Source of the DNA: Geminocystis sp. NIES-3709
Lineage (GTDB): Bacteria; Cyanobacteriota; Cyanobacteriia; Cyanobacteriales; Cyanobacteriaceae
Direction: 5' to 3'
DNA: 64,000 nt
Assembly (NCBI RefSeq): GCF_001548115.1
Contig: NZ_AP014821.1
Coordinates: forward strand, 3,103,262 to 3,167,261
Every line of letters starts with the position of its first letter. The stretch's first letter is position 1. This document shows positions 46,794-56,854 of the stretch, one piece after another. Under the pieces are notes generated by a model that saw only the letters and a list, made by a program, of their open reading frames with translations, was not told the DNA's origin and did not search any database. Both the position numbers and the translations under genes were made by a program.

Positions 46794-49445
46794 ATGATTG
46801 AAGATGAAGAACTGAGAGAAATATATAAGGTTTCGGGTGCGGAACATATTCAAAACTTAGAAACAGGATTATTAACCTTAGAAAAAGATCCCCACAATAC
46901 AGAGTTATTGGCAACTTTATTAAGAGAAGCTCATAGTCTAAAAGGAGATTCGAGAGTAATTGGAATCAAATCTGTAGAAACCATATCCCATCGTCTTGAA
47001 GAATTAATGGGACGACTTAAAAATGGTCAACTTGACTGGTCAAATGCACTAGGAGAGAAAATGTATAGTACTGTAGGAGCTTTAGGAAAATTAGTCCATG
47101 AAGCTGTTACCGATGCACCCAGTGGTATTGATCCTAATCAATTAATTAATCGTTTGAGCGAGTTTTTACTAGACAAACCCTTAGTTAATGTATCCTCATC
47201 CAATCATGAGAATGGCGATGGCGATCGAAATAGTAATGATCATCCTCTGCTATTAATTGAAGATGAAGATTTACGAGAAATTTACCAAATTTCTAGCCAA
47301 GAACATTTAGAACAACTGCGATTACAGTTAAAATTCTTACAACAAAATCCTGATGATCAAGATTCTTTAGAAAAATTATTGAAAGAGTTAGAAAGTTTTG
47401 AAGTTGATTCTAATGTTGTCGGACAGGATTCTATTGAAACTTTAATCCATAAAGTCAAAAAACTTGGTGAAACCCTCAAAACAGCTAAATTATCTTTTCC
47501 TCAAGTTGCACCATTTCTTACTAAAGGGATAAATGCGATCGGATCTTTAGTAAATGAAGCCACAACAGGAGAAGTTGCATCACTTAATTATGCACAAATA
47601 TTAGGAGATTTGGAAAATGTAGGAATAATTGATGACACCACTAATAATAAGACAGATTCTTCAACAAAAGTGGTTAAAGATATTGATGGCATTCCTCACA
47701 GAAGAAAAGAAGATCTTGGTATTCAGGATACTATTAGAGTTCCCATGCGTTATTTAGACGCTTTGATGACTCATACAGGAGAGTTAACCGTCACCAAAAC
47801 CCGTCTTGCCCATACGGGGGAAAAAATTAGAGATTTAATTTATATATGGAATGATTGGAAAACTCGTAAAAATACTAACTCGGCTTTAAGAACAAAAGTT
47901 ACGGAAGAAAAACTAGATGAAATCATACATTATCTTCATAGTAGCGTTTCTGAAAATAATACCCGTTTAGACTTAATTTCACGAGAATTGGACGAAAAAA
48001 TTCGTACCCTCCGTTTATTACCTCTTTCGACTATTTTCCTTCTTTTTCCTCGTTTAGTGAGAGATTTAGCAAAAGAACAAGGAAAACAAGTTGATTTTGT
48101 GATGGAAGGAGGAGAAATTGCCGTTGATAAGCAAATTTTAGAGGAGATGAAAGACCCTTTATTACACTTATTACGCAATGCCGTAGATCATGCCATTGAA
48201 ACTACTCAAGAAAGAAAACAAGCCAACAAAGATCCGATCGGGAAAATTTGGCTTAAAGCTACTCGTAGTGGAGAGAGTATTGTTTTAGAAATTGGAGATG
48301 ATGGCAGAGGATTAGATACAGAAAAAATTAAACAGACGGCGATTAAACGTAAACTTTATCGTGCTGAAGATTTAGCCCTTATGGGTGCGAATCAATTACG
48401 ATCGCTGATATTTTTACCCGGATTCTCTACTCGCAACTTTGTCACCGAAATATCAGGGCGTGGTGTTGGTTTAGACGTGGTGCGAACTAATATTGAGAAA
48501 TTGAAAGGTAACATTACCATAGATTCCAACCCCAATAAAGGATCCGTCTTTCGGATTCAGTTACGCAGTACGGTAGCTACCCTTAATGTCATGTTATTTG
48601 AAGTACGGGGATTAATCCATGCTCTTCCTTTAGAGTCAATCTCCAAAACATTATTAATCAGTCATGAGGATATTTATTCTCTGGAAGGAAAAACCACCAT
48701 CACCGTTGATGAGAAACCCGTTACCCTTGTCAAAATGGCAGATTTATTAGAGTTACCGAACCTCAACCTTCCTACGGTACAAAAACAGCGACAAAGACAA
48801 GAAAAAACCTTTACTCCTGCCATATTGTTAGCGGTAGAAGGACAAAATCTCGCCTTTGAAGTAGAAAGATTGATTGAAGTATTAGACGTAGTAATTAAAC
48901 CTCAAACTAAACTTTTAAAACGAGTTCGTAATGTAGTGGGGGCGACGATTCTAGGCACAGGGGATGTATGTATGATCCTTAATCCTAATGATCTAATGAA
49001 ATCCGTTAATAAAGTTCATCACACCGTAATGGCTTTAGAGCAAAGTGATTTAGAAGATGAGCAAGGAAGTTTCCAAAAACCCGTCATTCTTTTAACAGAA
49101 GATTCGATCGCCGTGCGTACCCAAGAAAAACGGATTCTCGAAAAAGCTGGTTATGAAGTTGTGATTGCTGTTGATGGTATGGACGGCTACAACAAACTAC
49201 GCAATAGTGGTAGAAATTTTGATGCCATTATCTCTGATGTAGAAATGCCTAACATGAACGGTTTAGAGTTTACTGCTAAAGTACGTCAGCACCCTGAGTA
49301 TAAAGAATTACCGATTATTCTTGTTACTTCTCTTGCCAAAGAAGAAGATAAACGCAAAGGCGCACAAGCGGGGGCAAATGCTTACATCATTAAAGATCAA
49401 TTCAATCAAGAATTATTGATCGAAACCCTCGATCGATTGGTGTAA
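46794..49445 (+). CDS. cheA: Hybrid chemotaxis histidine kinase CheA with duplicated HPt and C-terminal receiver
   Basis: 883 residues. HPt1 (about 5-120) has the phospho-accepting H47 in LLREAHSLKGDSR. HPt2 (about 155-275) is its duplicate, starting with the same IEDEDLREIYQ, but has E200 where H is needed (LLKELESFEVDS). Then come the dimerisation helices (about 315-400), the ATPase domain (N-box HLLRNAVDHAIE, G-box GDDGRGLD, ISGRGVGLDVV), the CheW-like regulatory domain (about 590-740) and a receiver with D815 (IISDVEMPNMNG). The kinase takes signals from the methyl-accepting protein encoded next to it. The receiver may be the phosphate sink or second output. Confidence 0.93.
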   Translation: MIEDEELREIYKVSGAEHIQNLETGLLTLEKDPHNTELLATLLREAHSLKGDSRVIGIKSVETISHRLEELMGRLKNGQLDWSNALGEKMYSTVGALGKLVHEAVTDAPSGIDPNQLINRLSEFLLDKPLVNVSSSNHENGDGDRNSNDHPLLLIEDEDLREIYQISSQEHLEQLRLQLKFLQQNPDDQDSLEKLLKELESFEVDSNVVGQDSIETLIHKVKKLGETLKTAKLSFPQVAPFLTKGINAIGSLVNEATTGEVASLNYAQILGDLENVGIIDDTTNNKTDSSTKVVKDIDGIPHRRKEDLGIQDTIRVPMRYLDALMTHTGELTVTKTRLAHTGEKIRDLIYIWNDWKTRKNTNSALRTKVTEEKLDEIIHYLHSSVSENNTRLDLISRELDEKIRTLRLLPLSTIFLLFPRLVRDLAKEQGKQVDFVMEGGEIAVDKQILEEMKDPLLHLLRNAVDHAIETTQERKQANKDPIGKIWLKATRSGESIVLEIGDDGRGLDTEKIKQTAIKRKLYRAEDLALMGANQLRSLIFLPGFSTRNFVTEISGRGVGLDVVRTNIEKLKGNITIDSNPNKGSVFRIQLRSTVATLNVMLFEVRGLIHALPLESISKTLLISHEDIYSLEGKTTITVDEKPVTLVKMADLLELPNLNLPTVQKQRQRQEKTFTPAILLAVEGQNLAFEVERLIEVLDVVIKPQTKLLKRVRNVVGATILGTGDVCMILNPNDLMKSVNKVHHTVMALEQSDLEDEQGSFQKPVILLTEDSIAVRTQEKRILEKAGYEVVIAVDGMDGYNKLRNSGRNFDAIISDVEMPNMNGLEFTAKVRQHPEYKELPIILVTSLAKEEDKRKGAQAGANAYIIKDQFNQELLIETLDRLV

Positions 49446-49514
49446 CTTCTTAAAAATTTATCAAAACTATAAAGGGTTAAAACCCACATTACAAAATAAA
49501 CGGAAATAAAAACT

Positions 49515-50966
49515 ATGAGTATTTTACAATCCAAAAAATTACAAACTCGCATTTTGCTGGGCTACACTTTGCCTTTGGGTTTATTAACTTTATTTGCTGT
49601 GATCATGGGAGTTGCTGTCAAGAATACCAATGATCTCTCTATGGAGGTAGAAAGATCAAATCATGTTATTGATAATATCAGAGATTCTGTTATCCACACC
49701 TCTCGTATTGTTCGTAGTGTTCGGGGTGCTGCCTTATTTCCGAAAGAAGATGTTTATGTAGAATCTTACAATACAGGAGTAGAAAGATTAGAAGAAACCC
49801 TAACTAAAATGAACAATGGAGATATAAAAGATCCTCAACAAAAAGAAAACTGGCAAAAACTAGTCAAAGAAATTGAGATGAAACAAGCAGAAAGTCAGGA
49901 GATTATGAACCTGATGAAAGTGGGAAAAGTTAATGAGGCTTTACCTAAAATTCGTGAGTTAGAAATGACAAGTTTTGATAAAGTAAAAGATGCAATGTTG
50001 CAACGTGAAACAGAAATTATTGAGGGATTTAACAGTAAAGAAGAATTTGTTTTAAAATTAACGATGATTTTAATTCTTGTCGGTTTATTCGTTGGTATTG
50101 CTGTTACATTATTTTTTGGTAATATGATCGCTAAAGCTATTACGGAGGAAGTAAAAACTGCTGTTAATGATATTACTGCTTCTTCCAACGAAATTGCGGC
50201 AACCATGGAACAACAAGAGCGTACAGCAAATCTACAAGCGGCTTCTGTTAATGAAACTACAACTACCATGGATGAGTTACGCGCTTCCTCTCACCAATCA
50301 GAAGAACAAGCCGAAGCGGCGGCTCAAGCGGCTCAAGAAGTTTTACAATTAGCTGACAATGGTAATCAATCTGTAGAAGAAACTGTTGCTACCATGATTG
50401 ATTTGAAAAACAAAGTAGCTGCGATCGCCGATCAAATTGTCAGATTATCAGAACAAACTAACCAAATTGGTAATATTTCATCTTTAGTTAGTGATTTATC
50501 TCAACAAACGAATATGTTAGCTTTGAATGCTTCTGTAGAGGCGGTAAGAGCAGGAGAACATGGAAAAGGTTTTGCTGTAGTTGCGGAAGAAATTCGTAAA
50601 TTAGCTGATCAAAGTCGTCAATCGGCTTCTAATATTGGTGGTTTAGTTTCCGATATTCAAAATGCGATTAATACTACTGTAATGGTGACGGATGAAGGAA
50701 CAAAAACTGTTAATGCAGGGATGAATATTACAGAGCGTACGGCGAATGCTTTTTCTGGAGTATTAGAATCTATTAACAATGTAGCAATGAATAATCAACA
50801 AATTGTTCTCAATATTCGTCAACAAGGTAAAGCAGTACAACAAGTTCTCGAAGCGATGGATAGTATCAATCAAGGTGCACAAGAAAATGCGGCCGGTTTA
50901 AGTCAAGTTAAAGTTGGTACACAACAGTTAAGCCATACGGCAAAACAGTTAAGCTCGATCGTGTAA
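49515..50966 (+). CDS. Methyl-accepting chemotaxis protein
   Basis: 483 residues. An N-terminal membrane helix ([17 protein letters not shown]), a helical sensor domain of four-helix-bundle type (about 35-175) and a second membrane helix ([20 protein letters not shown]). The cytoplasmic signalling coiled coil has the conserved hairpin tip ([34 protein letters not shown]). The adjacent Glu/Gln-rich helix ([15 protein letters not shown]) offers methylation sites for the CheR and CheB in the same operon. It ends without a CheR-tethering pentapeptide. The ligand is unknown. No clear HAMP was seen. Confidence 0.93.
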   Translation: MSILQSKKLQTRILLGYTLPLGLLTLFAVIMGVAVKNTNDLSMEVERSNHVIDNIRDSVIHTSRIVRSVRGAALFPKEDVYVESYNTGVERLEETLTKMNNGDIKDPQQKENWQKLVKEIEMKQAESQEIMNLMKVGKVNEALPKIRELEMTSFDKVKDAMLQRETEIIEGFNSKEEFVLKLTMILILVGLFVGIAVTLFFGNMIAKAITEEVKTAVNDITASSNEIAATMEQQERTANLQAASVNETTTTMDELRASSHQSEEQAEAAAQAAQEVLQLADNGNQSVEETVATMIDLKNKVAAIADQIVRLSEQTNQIGNISSLVSDLSQQTNMLALNASVEAVRAGEHGKGFAVVAEEIRKLADQSRQSASNIGGLVSDIQNAINTTVMVTDEGTKTVNAGMNITERTANAFSGVLESINNVAMNNQQIVLNIRQQGKAVQQVLEAMDSINQGAQENAAGLSQVKVGTQQLSHTAKQLSSIV

Positions 50967-51074
50967 AAGCAGAAGGGAAAAGATTTACGGGGTTTAATCC
51001 TTTCTAATTCTTCTTCTCTTTCAAAGAGCTAAAAAATAGCCGACATTAATTTTAAGGAAAAGGGAGAAAAAACA

Positions 51075-52145
51075 ATGACAATCAAAGTGCTATTAGTAGA
51101 AGATTCACCCGTGGCGGTAACAATCTTAAAAAGAATGATTAATAGTGCTAATGATATGTCTTTAGTTGGCACTGCAAGAACAGGAGTTGAGGCATTAGAA
51201 TTAATCCCTAAAGTTAAGCCAGACGTCATTTGTACTGATTTAATGATGCCAAAAATGAACGGTTTAGAGTTAACCAGAGCGATTATGGCATCTAACCCAA
51301 AACCAATTTTAGTAATAAGTGCCTGTGTACAAGATGAAGATAAAAATAATGTTTTTCAACTTCTCGATGCTGGGGCAGTAGATGTTTTTCCTAAACCCCG
51401 CACCGGAAATATTGAAGATTATGAGTTGATTACAGAAAAACTGTTAACAAAAATTAGAGTATTATCTGGGGTAAAAGTTTTTACAAAACGCAGTAAAAAT
51501 ACTAGCCCGATTTTAACTAATAATGGCATTCCTGTTAAAACTAATCTTGAGAACACGAATACCACTTCTTCTTCCTTTGTTAAAGGCATTAAAGTAGTTG
51601 CGATCGCTTCTTCTACTGGTGGCCCTCAAGCATTCCAAGAAGTATTAAGTCAATTTCCTGCTAATTTTCCCGTACCTATTCTATGTGTACAGCATATCAG
51701 CAGTGGATTTTTAGATGGTTTCATCAACTGGTTAAAACAATACTGTAACCTACCTGTTGTAGTAGCAAGAACAGGAGAAATACCCCAAAAAAGCAATATT
51801 TACTTTCCTCCTGAAAGACAGCATCTTCAACTAGATGCTCAAGGAAGATTCTACTGCGTGGAAGGTGTTGCTGTTGATGGTCATTGTCCTTCTGCTACCG
51901 TTTTATTTCAAAATGTCGCTCGTTATTACGGTTCGGCGAGTTTAGGAGTTTTAATGACGGGAATGGGGAGAGATGGCGCTTTAGGACTTTTAACATTGAA
52001 ACAAAAAGGAGCTTATACCATTGCCCAAGATGAAGCCACTAGCGTTGTGTTTGGAATGCCTCAAGAAGCAATTCGATTAGGTGCTAGTAAAATTGTGTTG
52101 CCTTTACCTAATATTGCAGGCAAAATTATGGAACTCATCAGCTAG
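51075..52145 (+). CDS. cheB: Chemotaxis protein-glutamate methylesterase CheB
   Basis: 356 residues. N-terminal receiver with D10 and D55 (VICTDLMMPKMNG), then the methylesterase domain with the catalytic serine in ASSTGGPQAFQEVL, histidine in VQHISSGF and aspartate in MTGMGRDGALGL. It removes methyl groups from receptor glutamates after phosphorylation by CheA. It begins 108 bp after the receptor gene. Confidence 0.95.
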   Translation: MTIKVLLVEDSPVAVTILKRMINSANDMSLVGTARTGVEALELIPKVKPDVICTDLMMPKMNGLELTRAIMASNPKPILVISACVQDEDKNNVFQLLDAGAVDVFPKPRTGNIEDYELITEKLLTKIRVLSGVKVFTKRSKNTSPILTNNGIPVKTNLENTNTTSSSFVKGIKVVAIASSTGGPQAFQEVLSQFPANFPVPILCVQHISSGFLDGFINWLKQYCNLPVVVARTGEIPQKSNIYFPPERQHLQLDAQGRFYCVEGVAVDGHCPSATVLFQNVARYYGSASLGVLMTGMGRDGALGLLTLKQKGAYTIAQDEATSVVFGMPQEAIRLGASKIVLPLPNIAGKIMELIS

Positions 52146-52289
52146 TAATCAGTTTAGTTTGAATAAGGTAGTTAATTTTATCTTCTTATTCCTCAAAATA
52201 AAATTGATACGCCACAAGATAGGAAAGTAGAAGTAAATATTTATTACTTTTAACTTATTGCCAATTGCTTACTCATAGAGGATAAAAAA

Positions 52290-53816
52290 ATGATTACGGA
52301 AACCATATCATCTTCTTTAAGAGAGGAATTTGTTGAACTGATAGCTAAACAAACGGGTATCGAAATCCGATCTCAAAATTATGGTTCTATGGGAGATAAT
52401 ATTTTAAGTCGAGTTCAAGAGTTAAAACTATCATCACCTCAAACTTACTATAATCTCTTACTAAATTCGGAAGGCGAAGAAGAATGGCAAAAATTTGTTT
52501 GTTTAACCACTAATAAAGAAAGCTATTTTTTTCGAGATAAGGGACAATTTTCTTTACTGCGCAACACTCTTTTACCAGAATTGATTCGACGAAATCAACG
52601 CACAAAATCTCTGAGAATTTGTAGTGCTGGATGTTCTACAGGACAAGAACCTTATTCCATTGCAATTTTACTTAAAGAGTTAATCCCTGATTTAGCTTCA
52701 TGGAATGTAGTAATTTTAGGTATTGACATTAACAGAGAATCTCTTGCTCAAGGCAAAAAAGCTGTTTATAATACATGGTCATTTCGTCAAGTAGAAGAAG
52801 ATATAAAAACTCGTTATTTTAAAAATTCGGCAGGTTATTATCAACTTAATGACGAGATTCGACAGTTAGTAAAATTTCACCAAATTAACCTTGCAAGAGA
52901 TATAATGCCCCGTCTTGACTCAGATTTGCATGATATGGATTTGATTATCTGTCGTAATGTTTTTATCTATTTTACTGAAAGTGCGATCGCCCATGTTATT
53001 GAAAAATTTTTTAACACTTTGAAGCCTAACGGTTACTTAATGACAGGTCATGCAGAATTGACAAATAATCATGTTAAAGCATTTCAAGCTAAACTTTTTA
53101 CGGAATCAGTGGTTTATCAACGGCGTAGTGGAGAATTTGCCCATGCACAACCTTCTTCTAGTCAATCTTTTAAACCTACATCTTTTGATTTAGGAGTCAT
53201 TACCACGCAACAAAAACAAAATAAGATCGTTTCTACTTCTATTAAACCGATTACACCTAGTCGATCGAAAAATATCATTAAATCAACAATAATTGAAGAA
53301 GTCAAACAAAAATCCTCAAATAAGGATGAAATTTTATTAACAGAAGTAAAACAACTATTTAAAACGAAATCTTATCATTTAGCCCAAAAGAAATTAGAGC
53401 AAATATTACAAGAATTTCCTAAAAATTTTCAAGGTACTTATTTAATGGCAGAATTACAGGCAAATTTAGGGGAATATGAGTTAGCAAAAAAATGGTGTAA
53501 CAAGGCGATCGAGCTTAATAGTTTTAACCCTAATCCCTATCATATATTAGCGAATATTGCTGAGGAACAAGGAAATTTAGAAGGAGCGAAAAAAGCCTTA
53601 AAACAAGTCATTTATCTTGAACCTAATGCCGTATCAGCTTACGTTAATTTAGCTAATTTATATCAGCTAGAAGGAGACTTAAAAAGAGCAAATAAAATGC
53701 AACAATCAGCTCTTAAAATTTTACAAACTTTACCTACAAATACCTCAATTTTAGAATTAGGTAATATTTCTGCACAAGATTTAACTATTCAATTACAGCA
53801 ATCATTATCAGGATAA
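52290..53816 (+). CDS. cheR: CheR methyltransferase with C-terminal TPR domain
   Basis: 508 residues. The methyltransferase domain has RDKGQFSLLRNTLLPEL, SAM-binding RICSAGCSTGQEPYSIAILL and DLIICRNVFIYF. After a disordered Ser/Lys-rich linker (about 285-345), three tetratricopeptide repeats follow (about 360-480, GEYELAKKWCNKAIELNSF, GNLEGAKKALKQVIYLEPN, GDLKRANKMQQSAL). CheR methylates receptor glutamates; TPR-fused CheR proteins exist in other bacteria, where the TPR mediates partner binding. The TPR may replace the missing pentapeptide tether of the neighbouring receptor. Confidence 0.95.
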   Translation: MITETISSSLREEFVELIAKQTGIEIRSQNYGSMGDNILSRVQELKLSSPQTYYNLLLNSEGEEEWQKFVCLTTNKESYFFRDKGQFSLLRNTLLPELIRRNQRTKSLRICSAGCSTGQEPYSIAILLKELIPDLASWNVVILGIDINRESLAQGKKAVYNTWSFRQVEEDIKTRYFKNSAGYYQLNDEIRQLVKFHQINLARDIMPRLDSDLHDMDLIICRNVFIYFTESAIAHVIEKFFNTLKPNGYLMTGHAELTNNHVKAFQAKLFTESVVYQRRSGEFAHAQPSSSQSFKPTSFDLGVITTQQKQNKIVSTSIKPITPSRSKNIIKSTIIEEVKQKSSNKDEILLTEVKQLFKTKSYHLAQKKLEQILQEFPKNFQGTYLMAELQANLGEYELAKKWCNKAIELNSFNPNPYHILANIAEEQGNLEGAKKALKQVIYLEPNAVSAYVNLANLYQLEGDLKRANKMQQSALKILQTLPTNTSILELGNISAQDLTIQLQQSLSG

Positions 53817-53921
53817 AATCTTTTCACAAAGATAATTTCGGAAGAAATAATTAATTATTACCAGATATTAAAAAGTGATGTATTTATCATATATATAAAC
53901 TAAATTTTAGAGGAAAAAACT

Positions 53922-55010
53922 ATGGGTTATTATCTTACTTTTACTTACAATAATTTATTTTATGGCGTAACGGCAGAAACAGTACAAGAAGTATTTTTTC
54001 TTCCTGAATTAAAACCTATTCCTGAAGCTCCAAAAGATGTAATTGGGGCGGTTAATGTGAGGGGTAATATCACACCTATTATGGATCTTAATTTACGCTT
54101 TGGTTATGAGCAAATAGACTATAATCTGAATGATAGTATTGTCATTCTTCAATGGCAAGAATTAAGATTAGGTATTCTGACAAATCAAATTCATGAAGTT
54201 AAATTTATTGATGAACAAACAATCACAAATGATTTATCTTATGATCATGATTCCCTAGAAATTCCTGAAGAAAAATTCATTAAAGGGTTTGTTCAAGAAG
54301 AAGAAACTTTATTATTATTGCTTAATGTAGAAACTTTATTACGGTATCGTGAAGCACAAGAATTTTCTCTCGATTTAGATTTTTTAGATTTAGTATCTCC
54401 TAAAGAAACTTTAACAAATAGTGAACAATTAGAGAGAGAAAAAGAAGAGATAAATACCATAAAAAAAACAATCTTTTTTCCTCAAGCTACTGACTATGAA
54501 AGAAAAATATTGCAAAAAAGAGCTAATAATTTACGAGATTCTATTCAATTAAAAGATTTTACTGGTTTTAAACCAATTTCTATTTTTACTCTAAATCAAG
54601 AATATTTTGGTGTTGAATTATCTTTAGTTCAAGAATTTATTAAATTTAACCACATAACACTCATTCCTTGTACTCCTAATTTTATTCTTGGCAATATTAA
54701 TTTACGGGGAGAAATTATTACGTTAATTGATATTAGAGGTTCATTTAATCTATCTAAATCAAGTCTTAAAAAAGAAAATCAAGCTATTATTGTTAATGTT
54801 GAAGGAGTTGTCGTAGGGCTTTTAGTTGATACAATCAATGATATTTTTATGCTCAATCCTCAAGAGTTAATGTCCTGTGATAACTTAGAAACTGAAGTTA
54901 ATAAACATTATTTGTCAGGGATAATTCCTTATCAAGAAAAAATGTTAGGACTCATTGATTTAACGGAAATTATTTTAGGGGGAAGTTTATTAATTGATGA
55001 GGCGGTATAA
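53922..55010 (+). CDS. cheW: Double CheW-domain coupling protein
   Basis: 362 residues made of two CheW folds. The first is about 1-150 (LFYGVTAETVQEVFFLPELK, IGAVNVRGNITPIMDLNLRF). The second is about 210-360 (YFGVELSLVQEFIKFNHITL, LGNINLRGEIITLIDIRG). A charged linker joins them. CheW links receptor arrays to CheA. Having two domains in one chain may allow bridging in the array. Last gene of the cluster. Confidence 0.93.
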   Translation: MGYYLTFTYNNLFYGVTAETVQEVFFLPELKPIPEAPKDVIGAVNVRGNITPIMDLNLRFGYEQIDYNLNDSIVILQWQELRLGILTNQIHEVKFIDEQTITNDLSYDHDSLEIPEEKFIKGFVQEEETLLLLLNVETLLRYREAQEFSLDLDFLDLVSPKETLTNSEQLEREKEEINTIKKTIFFPQATDYERKILQKRANNLRDSIQLKDFTGFKPISIFTLNQEYFGVELSLVQEFIKFNHITLIPCTPNFILGNINLRGEIITLIDIRGSFNLSKSSLKKENQAIIVNVEGVVVGLLVDTINDIFMLNPQELMSCDNLETEVNKHYLSGIIPYQEKMLGLIDLTEIILGGSLLIDEAV

Positions 55011-55126
55011 CTATTTTTTTGTTAATTTTATTACTTGTATTACAGAGTTAGAAATCATTAATACAATTGGAAATCATCTTAAACAACCTCAGTAAACCAT
55101 AAAGAAAATGATGAAGACAAGACAAA

Positions 55127-55222
55127 TATAGCCTTTTTCATGGTTACGAGGTATAAAAATAAAATTAAAGTTTGCCTGATTAAAGAATTTAACCTTACCT
55201 CATAAGGGTAGAAATTGCTATA
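55127..55222. repeat. MITE-like inverted-repeat element, copy 3 (96 bp)
   Basis: Starts TATAGCCTTTTTCATGGTTA with GAGGTA, and ends TACCTCATAAGG...TTGCTATA; read from the other strand it begins TATAGCAATTTC like copies 1 and 2. It lies in the 368-bp gap between cheW and sat (convergent genes), which contains nothing else recognised. Confidence 0.7.
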
Positions 55223-55378
55223 GATAAGTGGACAGGTGGATAAGTAGAAAAATTATCAATATTTGTATATTTTTCAAAACAACTTTTTTAATTCGCTCAG
55301 AACATATTTTTCTGTGTCTTCCTCTCTCCTATCTCTTACCTTCATCAAAATACTTATTCAGCAACCCCTAAGTATTAT

Positions 55379-56545
55379 CTATTGGTGCATCGCACGCGCT
55401 AATTCGGCGGCAACTTTAGGACGAGAAAATTCGGGAGGGGGTAATTCTCCACGGCGTAGCATTTCTCGAACTTTAGTACCTGAGAGGTGTATCCGTTGTT
55501 CTTTAGTGGCTGGACTGGTTTTTGAGGTTGCCATTTGATCCGTAACGGTACAATAAAAAGCGTGCTCGAACATCATTGGTGTAATACCTAATTCTTCGGG
55601 TTTGAACTCTCCGAAAATAAATTGTGCATCATAAGTACCATAATAGTCACCTACTCCTGCATGATCTCTACCTACGATAAAATGAGTACACCCATAATTT
55701 TTACGAATTAAGGCATGGAAAATTGCTTCTCTGGGGCCAGCATAACGCATAGCAGAAGGGTTAATAGCAAGGATTACTCTATTTTGAGGAAAGTAGTTAT
55801 CAACCATAATTTCATAACACCGCATCCGCACATCAGCAGGAATATCATCACTTTTAGTTGCACCTACGAGGGGATGTAGGAATAAACCATCAACAATTTC
55901 TAAAGCACATTTGATAATATATTCATGGGCGCGATGAATGGGGTTACGAGTCTGAAATCCTACAACTGTCTTCCAACCTCGATCGACAAACATTTTGCGA
56001 GACTCCGCAGGATCAAGTTGATAATTGGGAAAGTGAGGGTGAGCATCTCTTTGTACTAACCAAATAGGGCCGGCGAGGTTTATTTCTCCCTGTTGATATA
56101 CTACTTTTACGCCGGGGTGGGCTTCTTCATCGGTTTTATAAACGTTAACTGCTTCGTGAACTTTGTTATAACGATACTTTTGAGTTAATTCGAGGACACC
56201 AACAAATCTACCATGAGGATCATCTAAACGAACCCAACCACCTTCTTTGAGGGGTTCCGCTACTTCTTCTGTGACGGATAGGGTGACGGGTACAGACCAA
56301 GGTAAACCGTTCATTAGTCGCATTTCTTCTACTACTCTTTCATAGTCGTCTTGTCCCATAAAGCCATTCAAAGGACTAAAACCACCAATAGCAATCATGA
56401 CTAAATCGGAAGTAGCTCGATCGTCTAATTGTACTCTCGGTAATTTATTTGCTTGTGCCATAAACTCATCTCGTTCGGCAATGGTAGCAATACGATTAAC
56501 TAAATGCCCTCCATGAGGTGCGATCGTCTCTATAGTTTTACTCAT
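55379..56545 (-). CDS. sat: Sulfate adenylyltransferase (ATP sulfurylase)
   Basis: 388 residues, the single-domain homo-oligomeric type. [13 protein letters not shown] (HxxH) and [15 protein letters not shown] are the ATP-phosphate motifs, with [16 protein letters not shown] before and [20 protein letters not shown] after. It makes APS from sulfate and ATP as the first step of assimilation. It ends convergent with cheW. Confidence 0.95.
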   Translation of the reverse strand: MSKTIETIAPHGGHLVNRIATIAERDEFMAQANKLPRVQLDDRATSDLVMIAIGGFSPLNGFMGQDDYERVVEEMRLMNGLPWSVPVTLSVTEEVAEPLKEGGWVRLDDPHGRFVGVLELTQKYRYNKVHEAVNVYKTDEEAHPGVKVVYQQGEINLAGPIWLVQRDAHPHFPNYQLDPAESRKMFVDRGWKTVVGFQTRNPIHRAHEYIIKCALEIVDGLFLHPLVGATKSDDIPADVRMRCYEIMVDNYFPQNRVILAINPSAMRYAGPREAIFHALIRKNYGCTHFIVGRDHAGVGDYYGTYDAQFIFGEFKPEELGITPMMFEHAFYCTVTDQMATSKTSPATKEQRIHLSGTKVREMLRRGELPPPEFSRPKVAAELARAMHQ

Positions 56546-56854
56546 ATTTATTTAATTATTTATTCGGTTTTATCCTACCAAGCAATGAGACAATCAGCAA
56601 TGGAGTTAAATAATAAGTAATAAGTAATAAGTAATATTTTTTTATTTAATTATTTTCTAATTACTTCAAATATTTATTTATAAGTTTTATAAAAATCAAT
56701 TAATAAAATTATTAATTAGTTGTTTATATTAGCTTAATAAAAATTTTATAATTATTACTAAAGATCCTTTCGACAAAAGATGTATAATGATAACCCCTGA
56801 AGAAAATGGTACTAATTTTGTACTGAACGTTTAGTAAGATTGATTAACCCAATT
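56546..56854. other. Intergenic region with a short TAATAAG tandem repeat
   Basis: 309 bp divergent region. TAATAAG is repeated three and a half times at 56611-56635. Near 56811 a GGTACTAATTTTGTACT inverted repeat lies 28 bp before the ATG of the downstream gene; it might be an operator, but it matches no known site exactly. Confidence 0.45.

Noticed and set aside
55263-55538. Plus-strand frame of 91 codons overlapping the end of sat
   Set aside because: The second half lies antisense to sat and the first half is AT-rich spacer. No start signal or domain.
56811-56827. GGTACTAATTTTGTACT considered as an NtcA or LexA site
   Set aside because: The NtcA spacing is 9 instead of 8 and the cyanobacterial LexA spacing does not fit. 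Kept only as an unassigned palindrome.
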